Shown: positions 58,712-64,000 of the stretch, one piece after another
How the letters are laid out: the number at the start of each line of letters is the position of its first letter
Position numbering within the stretch: position 1 is the stretch's first letter
Assembly (NCBI GenBank): GCA_032622095.1
Contig: CP136063.1
Location: 7,419,814 to 7,483,813 of the forward strand
Length of the DNA: 64,000 nt
Direction of reading: 5' to 3'
From: Siphonodentalium dalli
Lineage: Eukaryota > Mollusca > Scaphopoda > Gadilida > Siphonodentaliidae
Program-made: the position numbers and the translations under genes
The notes under the pieces: generated by a model
The model's database searches: none
The model's input: the letters and a program-made list of their open reading frames with translations, nothing else
Told to the model about the DNA's origin: nothing

Positions 58712-58822
58712 GGCAGAAAAGGCGTCCACTCAGTTATCACGACCACGTGACATGTTTACTCACCTAGCATTTTAGAGAAGGCGTCCACTCGGTTATCATG
58801 ACCACGTGACATGTTTACTCAC
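58712..58822 (-). repeat. Duplicated exon end with splice donor
   Basis: On the minus strand, GGACGCCTTCTCTAAAATGC followed by TAG/GTGAGTAAAC is repeated once in full (58760-58786) and once in part (about 58712-58735), immediately after the true donor of exon 58823-58904. Unit about 60 bp. Confidence 0.8.
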
Positions 58823-58904
58823 CTAGCATTTTAGAGAAGGCGTCCGCTGAATTATCACTGAACCGATTGTGACTCAAGTTTAGATTTATGATCTGACCAT
58901 GTTC
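58823..58904 (-). CDS. LRR/EF-hand gene, LRR exon
   Basis: Acceptor TTATTTTTCAG, donor CTAG/GTGAGT. 82 bp: 27 codons plus 1 base, entering in phase 0. It reads EHGQIINLNLSHNRFSDNS and ADAFSKML, one RI-type repeat. The leftover G joins TG of exon 43064-43149 to make Val. The exon tail is duplicated downstream. Confidence 0.95.
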
Positions 58905-59253
58905 CTGAAAAATAACACAATTATTTCAGTCAGAAGTTCAGAAAATGCATATTACTAAATTAGCTGAAGTGTCGATGAGAAACAGATTGTACTCACTCCT
59001 GCTGGTCCAGCTAATTTGCTATACTGTTGGTGTGTCCTGCTGTACTTGCGTGATGTTCATCGGGCAAAGTGATGTTGTTAAGAAAGGGTAGCGTTGTTTA
59101 ATATAACAATGTACTTCGAAGGAGTTGAGAAATCGACAATAAATAAAACAGTCGACACTCAGTTCAAAACATGGCAACGGCCGTATATTAAACTAACGTA
59201 TGAAATACCCCAAAGAGGTACTCTGCACTAAACTCTGCCATTTGTTGAAACAT

Positions 59254-59540
59254 CTTCTTTTATACTCAACTTAATATATGCAACAAATGAATGAATTTGA
59301 GTCATGGATTAGTGCAAAATACACTTGTGTGCTCTATGAACGACGTGTGCTTCATGAACGATGTGTGCTTCATGAACGATGTGTGCTTCATGAACGATGC
59401 AAACAACATGGTAATTATTTTATTCATTTTCATAATAATTACCATGTTTTTTTGCATCAATCATAGAGTATATTTCCCACTATTCCATGGCTCAAATTCA
59501 TTCATTTGTTGCATATATTATGTTGAGTATAAAAGGAGAG
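59254..59540. mobile_element. Palindromic MITE with about 60-bp arms
   Basis: Arms CTTCTTTTATACTCAACTTA to GAGTCATGGATTAGTG and complement (59476-59540). The middle holds three to four copies of an 18-bp TGTGCTTCATGAACGATG unit and an inner palindrome AACATGGTAATTATT/AATAATTACCATGTT. No clear target duplication. Confidence 0.75.
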
Positions 59541-60379
59541 GGTCTCATAAATGTTCTGATTTAGTATACAGTACACCTTTTAAGAAAAATGATATTTAAC
59601 AACTAACAATATATTCCGCCAATACCACACATATTTTGTATTTTCATTATCGATACATAACTGTGTCTCGACATCTTAGTCATGTATAGGAGTGCACGTT
59701 ATTTCATACAATTGAATACAAATGTTCTCAAACACGTTTAAAAATGCATAATCCGAATTAACGCTCTAAAATTACTATTTCCTTGGTTTCGGTGGTTAAC
59801 AATATTTGATTCGAGTCGAGCAACACACCCATCAAAGTTAAGGGTGATCAGATATCGATTTTTGAAATATATTACTTTTCACCACCGAAAATGTTTAGTG
59901 GCTCAGTAAAAGGTCGACGAGAAGTTGGTCTCGGACAAACTTGCGGATGAAGATAACTCCAAAATCAAGTGATATTTTTTTGTTGTGTCAGATATTTGAC
60001 AAACCTGCAAAATTTCATTGAACACAATGTCGATAAATAACATGTTTTGGCAATGTTATACTACAGTTGATTGTGGTTAGCATTATTTTGGGGCAATTAA
60101 TCGATTCTGATAACTGGGGCGGCCTTTAAGAAACGTTGTTCTTGGAATCTGATGCTATTGTAACCATCGAATTGGATTGAGTTCATTTAACTTAATCACA
60201 TATACAATTTAGAGTTAGTTATCTAACAAACATAATATGTTAATTGCACAACACATCTAGGGTAGGTATTGTTCTTAACACACGTTTTACTTTGAAATGC
60301 ACTATACTTATGTATCTGGTGTCATAATTGAATGTCCCATTGCGATAAACAAACTGTTGTAAACTGTTTAATATCCTAC
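59541..60379 (-). other. Intron sequence, nothing recognised
   Basis: AT-rich DNA between the LRR exons at 60380 and 58823. No repeat or exon identified. Confidence 0.4.
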
Positions 60380-60429
60380 CTCCACAGCAGCGGCGATATA
60401 TTTAGCATCGGCATCTGTAAATTCATTCC
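60380..60429 (-). CDS. LRR/EF-hand gene, 50-bp micro-exon
   Basis: Acceptor TCTTTCAG, donor GAG/GTAGGA. 2 bases plus 16 codons, reading NEFTDADAKYIAAAVE after the Gly codon shared with exon 60827-60920. It supplies the N.F and helix part of an LRR whose strand (LDAS) is in the previous exon. Small but phase-compatible on both sides. Confidence 0.9.
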
Positions 60430-60482
60430 CTGAAAGAAGAATACGAAATCCAATGCAAATAATTATTTGATCTATCAAGGAT

Positions 60483-60516
60483 ATCCCTGTGAGAACAATA
60501 CGAAATATAATGCACA
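60483..60516 (-). repeat. Copy of the micro-exon acceptor region
   Basis: TCCCTGTGAGAACAATACGA at 60484 resembles TCCCTGAAAGAAGAATACGA at 60426, across the acceptor, and similarity continues to AATGCA. Single decayed duplicate 58 bp upstream in transcription order. Confidence 0.55.
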
Positions 60517-60826
60517 CACTGGTTTGTATCATTAATTGAACAATCACGGGTGTGTGTTTGGAAATGATAAGGTGGTCCCCTTCAAATGAGACGTTCTAGC
60601 CACATTCGTCTAGCCTCAAGTGGTTGATATTAGTACAACTGATCGCGTGATCAGTAGACCGTTCGCACATGTGGTTTGATATGCATACAGCTGGTTGTGC
60701 GATTATATCAATGGTGGCAATATATGATGAACGAACTAAATTGGAATTGCATTTACACGACTAGCTTAGACTCCTTTAGACTGATTTAGACTACTAGTGT
60801 ATAACAGTGTTGATAGATGTGCATAC

Positions 60827-60920
60827 CTGAGGCATCCAGCCGCTTGACGTATTTGTTGTAGTGTAGGATTTCGTATACAGCAATAGCACCAGCATTCCCC
60901 AATCTGTTCTCAGCTATGTC
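60827..60920 (-). CDS. LRR/EF-hand gene, LRR exon
   Basis: Acceptor CTCCTGTTGCAG, donor TCAG/GTATGC. 94 bp: 31 codons plus 1 base, entering phase 0. It reads DIAENRLGNAGAIAVYEIL and HYNKYVKRLDAS. With TDL from the previous exon it completes an LRR strand (LDIAENRLG), and it begins the next (VKRLDASGNEF). Confidence 0.95.
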
Positions 60921-61300
60921 CTGCAACAGGAGTAGACACTTCAACACATGCTATGTTCTAAATACACTCAAACACTGATATGTGACTATGTGATGTCCAT
61001 ACTGCAAAGTGTGCTATTAGCCTTAACAGAGTATATAGTGTTGAAATATTGCTGATTTCGATAAAGTTCACCTATCAACTTTCTCCGTCGTAAGAATGTA
61101 CCGACCACTCATTTGCAACGACGCTTCGCGCGGTCGATGTAATCGAATTGTGGCATCATATTGTGTTGCCGTCATTTAATTATAAATGGCACATTTTTAA
61201 TTCAGTTTTTGTAGAAACATATAGGTTTGTTTGCATGTTGAAACTCTCGATGATGGTGCATGTATAAGTTATAAGTCAGTGATGTTGATAATTATGTTGT
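60921..61300 (-). other. Intron sequence between two LRR exons
   Basis: No repeat or exon recognised. The donor-derived array begins near its right end. Confidence 0.4.
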
Positions 61301-61813
61301 ATGTTTAACCTCTCGCTTACCGAGTCGATGATGTTTTATGTTTAACATCTCGCTTACCAAGTGGGTAATGTTGATATGTTGTATATTTAACATATCTCCT
61401 ACCAAGTCGGTAATGCTGTATGTTTAACCTCTGGCTTACCAAGTCGGTGATGTTGTATATTTAACATATCTCCTACCAAGTCGGTAATGCTGTATGTTTA
61501 ACCGCTCGCTTACCAAGTCGGTAATGTTGATATGTTGTATATTTAAGTCGCTAATGTTTAACCTCTCGCTTACCAAGTCGGTAATGTTGATATGTTGTAT
61601 ATTTAAGTCGCTAATGTTTAACCTCTCGCTTACCAAGTCGGTAATGTTGATATGTTGTATATTTAACATCTCTCTAACCAAGTCGGTAAAGTTTAACCTC
61701 TCGCTTATCAAGTCGGTAATGTTGATATGTTGTATATTTAACATCTCTCTAACCAAGTCGGTAAAGTTTAACCTCTCGCTTATCAAGTCGGTATTGTTTA
61801 ACCTCTCGCTTAC
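61300..61813 (-). repeat. Array of about 12 copies of an exon end with splice donor
   Basis: Minus-strand units contain AACATTACCGACTTG/GTAAGC or near variants, matching the last codons (NITDL) and the donor of exon 61814-61921. Copies are centred near 61318, 61356, 61392, 61436, 61472, 61510, 61572, 61632, 61676, 61707, 61749 and 61781. Units vary from about 32 to 62 bp. Several keep GTAAGC or GTAGGA; two have GATAAGC, losing the GT. Confidence 0.85.
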
Positions 61814-61921
61814 CAAGTCGGTAATGTTGATATTCTCCATCATCATTCGTCGCACGTATTCGATTCCTTCCTCGCCCAGGTCGTTTCCTCGCAGAATTAG
61901 TGTCGACACTCGACAATTAAC
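61814..61921 (-). CDS. LRR/EF-hand gene, first exon visible in the window
   Basis: Acceptor CTGTATTCCAG, donor TTG/GTAAGC. 108 bp, 36 codons, phase 0 at both ends. It reads VNCRVSTLILRGNDLGEEG and IEYVRRMMMENINITDL, an RI-type LRR (L.L.GNDLG..G). Both boundaries are sources of tandem arrays (61300-61813 and 61925-64000). Upstream exons lie beyond 64 kb. Confidence 0.95.
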
Positions 61922-61924
61922 CTG

Positions 61925-64000
61925 GAATACAGTGCGGAGTATATACATTAAAGTACACGTTTGCAAATTAACCTGGAATACAGTTCGGAGTATATACATT
62001 AAAGTACATGTATGAGAGTTAACCTGTAATCAAGTGCGGAGTGCACATTAATGTATTGAAAGTATACTACATGGACTAAAGTGCGGAGTATACATTAATG
62101 TATGATAATTAACATGGAATAGAGTGCGGAGTATACATTAATGTATGAGAAATAACATGGAATAAAGAGAGGAGTATACATTAATGTATGAGAATTAACA
62201 TGGAATAAAGAGCGGAGTATACATTCATGTATGATAACTAATATGGAATAAAGTGCGGAGTAACGCAAATTAACATGGAATAAAGAGCGGAGTAACGCAA
62301 ATTAACATGGAATAAAGAGCGGAGTATACATTAATGTATGATAATTAACATGGAATAAAGAGCGGAGTATACATTCATGTATGAGAAATAACATGGAATA
62401 AAGTGCGGAGTAACGCAAATTAACATGGAATAAAGAGCGGAGTATACATTCATGTATGATAACTAACATGGAATAAAGTGCGGAGTAACGCAAATTAACA
62501 TGGAATAAAGAGCGGAGTAACGCAAATTAACATGGAATAAAGAGCGGAGTATACATTAATGTATGATAATTAACATGGAATAAAGTGCGGAGTAGCGCAA
62601 ATTAACATGGAATAAAGTGCGGAGTAACGCAAATTAACATGGAATAAAGAGCGGAGTATACATTAATGTATGATAATTAACATGGAATAAAGTGCGGAGT
62701 AGCGCAAATTAACATGGAATAAAGTGCGGAGTAACGCAATGAACAAGGAATAAAGAGCGGAGTATACATTAATGTATGATAATTAACATGGAATAAAGTG
62801 CGGAGTAGCGCAAATTAACATGGAATAAAGTGCGGAGTAACGCAATTAACAAGGAATAAAGAGCGGAGTATACATTAATGTATGATAACTAACATGGAAT
62901 AAAGTGCGGAGTATGCATTAATGTATGATAATTAACATGGAATAAAGTTCGGAGTATACATTAATGTATGATAACTAACATGGAATAAAGTGCGGAGTAT
63001 GCATTAATGTATGAGAAATAACATGGAATAAAGTGCGGAGTATACATTCATGTATGAGAATTAACATGGAATAAAGAGCGGAGTATACATTCATGTATGA
63101 TAACTAACATGGAATAAAGAGCGGAGTAACGCAAATTAACATGGAATAAAGAGCGGAGTATACATTAATGTATGATAATTAACATGGAATAAAGTGCGGA
63201 GTAGCGCAAATTAACATGGAATAAAGTGCGGAGTAACGCAAATTAACATGGAATAAAGAGCGGAGTATACATTAATGTATGATAATTAACATGGAATAAA
63301 GTGCGGAGTAGCGCAAATTAACATGGAATAAAGTGCGGAGTAACGCAATTAACAAGGAATAAAGAGCGGAGTATACATTAATGTATGATAACTAACATGG
63401 AATAAAGTGCGGAGTATGCATTAATGTATGATAATTAACATGGAATAAAGTTCGGAGTATGCATTAATGTATGATAACTAACATGGAATAAAGTGCGGAG
63501 TATGCATTAATGTATGAGAAATAACATGGAATAAAGTGCGGAGTATACATTCATGTATGAGAATTAACATGGAATAAAGAGCGGAGTATACATTAATGTA
63601 TGATAATTAACATGGAATAAAGTGCGGAGTAGCGCAAATTAACATGGAATAAAGTGCGGAGTAGCGCAAATTAACATGGAATAAAGTGCGGAGTAACGCA
63701 ATTAACAAGGAATAAAGAGCGGAGTATACATTAATGTATGATAACTAACATGGAATAAAGTGCGGAGTAACGCAATTAACAAGGAATAAAGAGCGGAGTA
63801 TACATTAATGTATGATAATTAACATGGAATAAAGTGCGGAGTATGCATTAATGTATGATAATTAACATGGAATAAAGAGAGGAGTATACATTAATGTATG
63901 ATAATTAACATGGAATAAAGTGCGGAGTAACGCAATTAACAAGGAATAAAGAGCGGAGTATACATTAATGTATGATAATTAACATGGAATAAAGTGCGGA
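61925..64000 (-). repeat. Array related to the exon acceptor, more than 50 units
   Basis: Plus-strand units alternate between long (TTAACATGGAATAAAGTGCG plus GAGTATACATTAATGTATGA) and short (GGAGTAACGCAAATTAACAT) forms. The first two units read TTAACCTGGAATACAGTGCG, identical to the acceptor region of exon 61814-61921, so the array appears to start from the intron-exon junction. In most units CCAG has become CCAT, so the acceptor AG is lost. The array runs off the window end. Confidence 0.9.

Overview
This window is eukaryotic nuclear DNA. It is AT-rich, has small spliced exons separated by introns of up to about 15 kb, and is crowded with non-LTR retrotransposons, a tRNA-derived SINE, a Helitron-like element, MITEs and many minisatellites. 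The repeat mix suggests a marine invertebrate, most likely a lophotrochozoan such as a gastropod mollusc. That is an inference from style, not from a diagnostic gene. No bacterial operons, tRNAs, rRNAs or CRISPR arrays are present.

Two host genes can be supported, facing each other. (1) On the + strand, two exons (1534-1680, 8289-8374) join in frame and encode the last transmembrane segment(s) and a Ser/Thr-rich tail of a multi-pass membrane protein. Their intron carries a 3-kb, 95-bp-unit satellite and several MITEs. (2) On the - strand, nine exons between 61.9 and 22.4 kb (61814-61921, 60827-60920, 60380-60429, 58823-58904, 43064-43149, 37321-37515, 28412-28507, 24634-24891, 22422-22507) have mutually compatible splice phases. 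They encode about 350 residues of a ribonuclease-inhibitor-type leucine-rich-repeat protein ending in two EF-hands, of the general LRRC74-like type. The start lies beyond 64 kb. The last exon, which should complete the second EF-hand, was not found.

The rest is mobile and tandem DNA. 0-9 kb: SINE, 8-bp-TSD MITEs, satellite, two TTAA-flanked hairpin MITEs. 10.3-15.9 kb: decayed LINE with ORF1 and ORF2. 16.8-17.9 kb: Helitron-like element. 18.4-18.95 kb: tandemly amplified mini-MITE. 20.3-20.7 kb: hairpin element. 25.9-28.1 and 46.3-48.2 kb: an inverted pair of a 2-kb TIR element, each carrying the same nested hAT-like insertion. 28.6-29.8 kb: hAT-like element with perfect 8-bp TSD. 30.2-36.3 kb: 6-kb giant foldback. 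38.5-41.7 kb: second decayed LINE. 42.2-42.9 kb: retroelement fragment fused to a 15-bp repeat. 43.5-48.9 kb: more hairpin elements. 49.1-50.9 kb: 57-bp minisatellite. 52.1-57.7 kb: about 90 copies of a 62-bp satellite. 57.7-58.7 kb: tandemly expanded half-hairpin. 61.3-64 kb: two arrays next to an exon.

The two most unusual patterns are these. (a) Tandem arrays whose repeat units are copies of the exon-intron junctions of the host genes, including exon tail plus splice donor or acceptor. They occur at several exons of the LRR gene and possibly at the membrane-protein gene. (b) A palindromic hairpin cassette of about 70 bp, always in pairs around an A/T-rich spacer, that sits inside at least three transposon chassis with unrelated termini.
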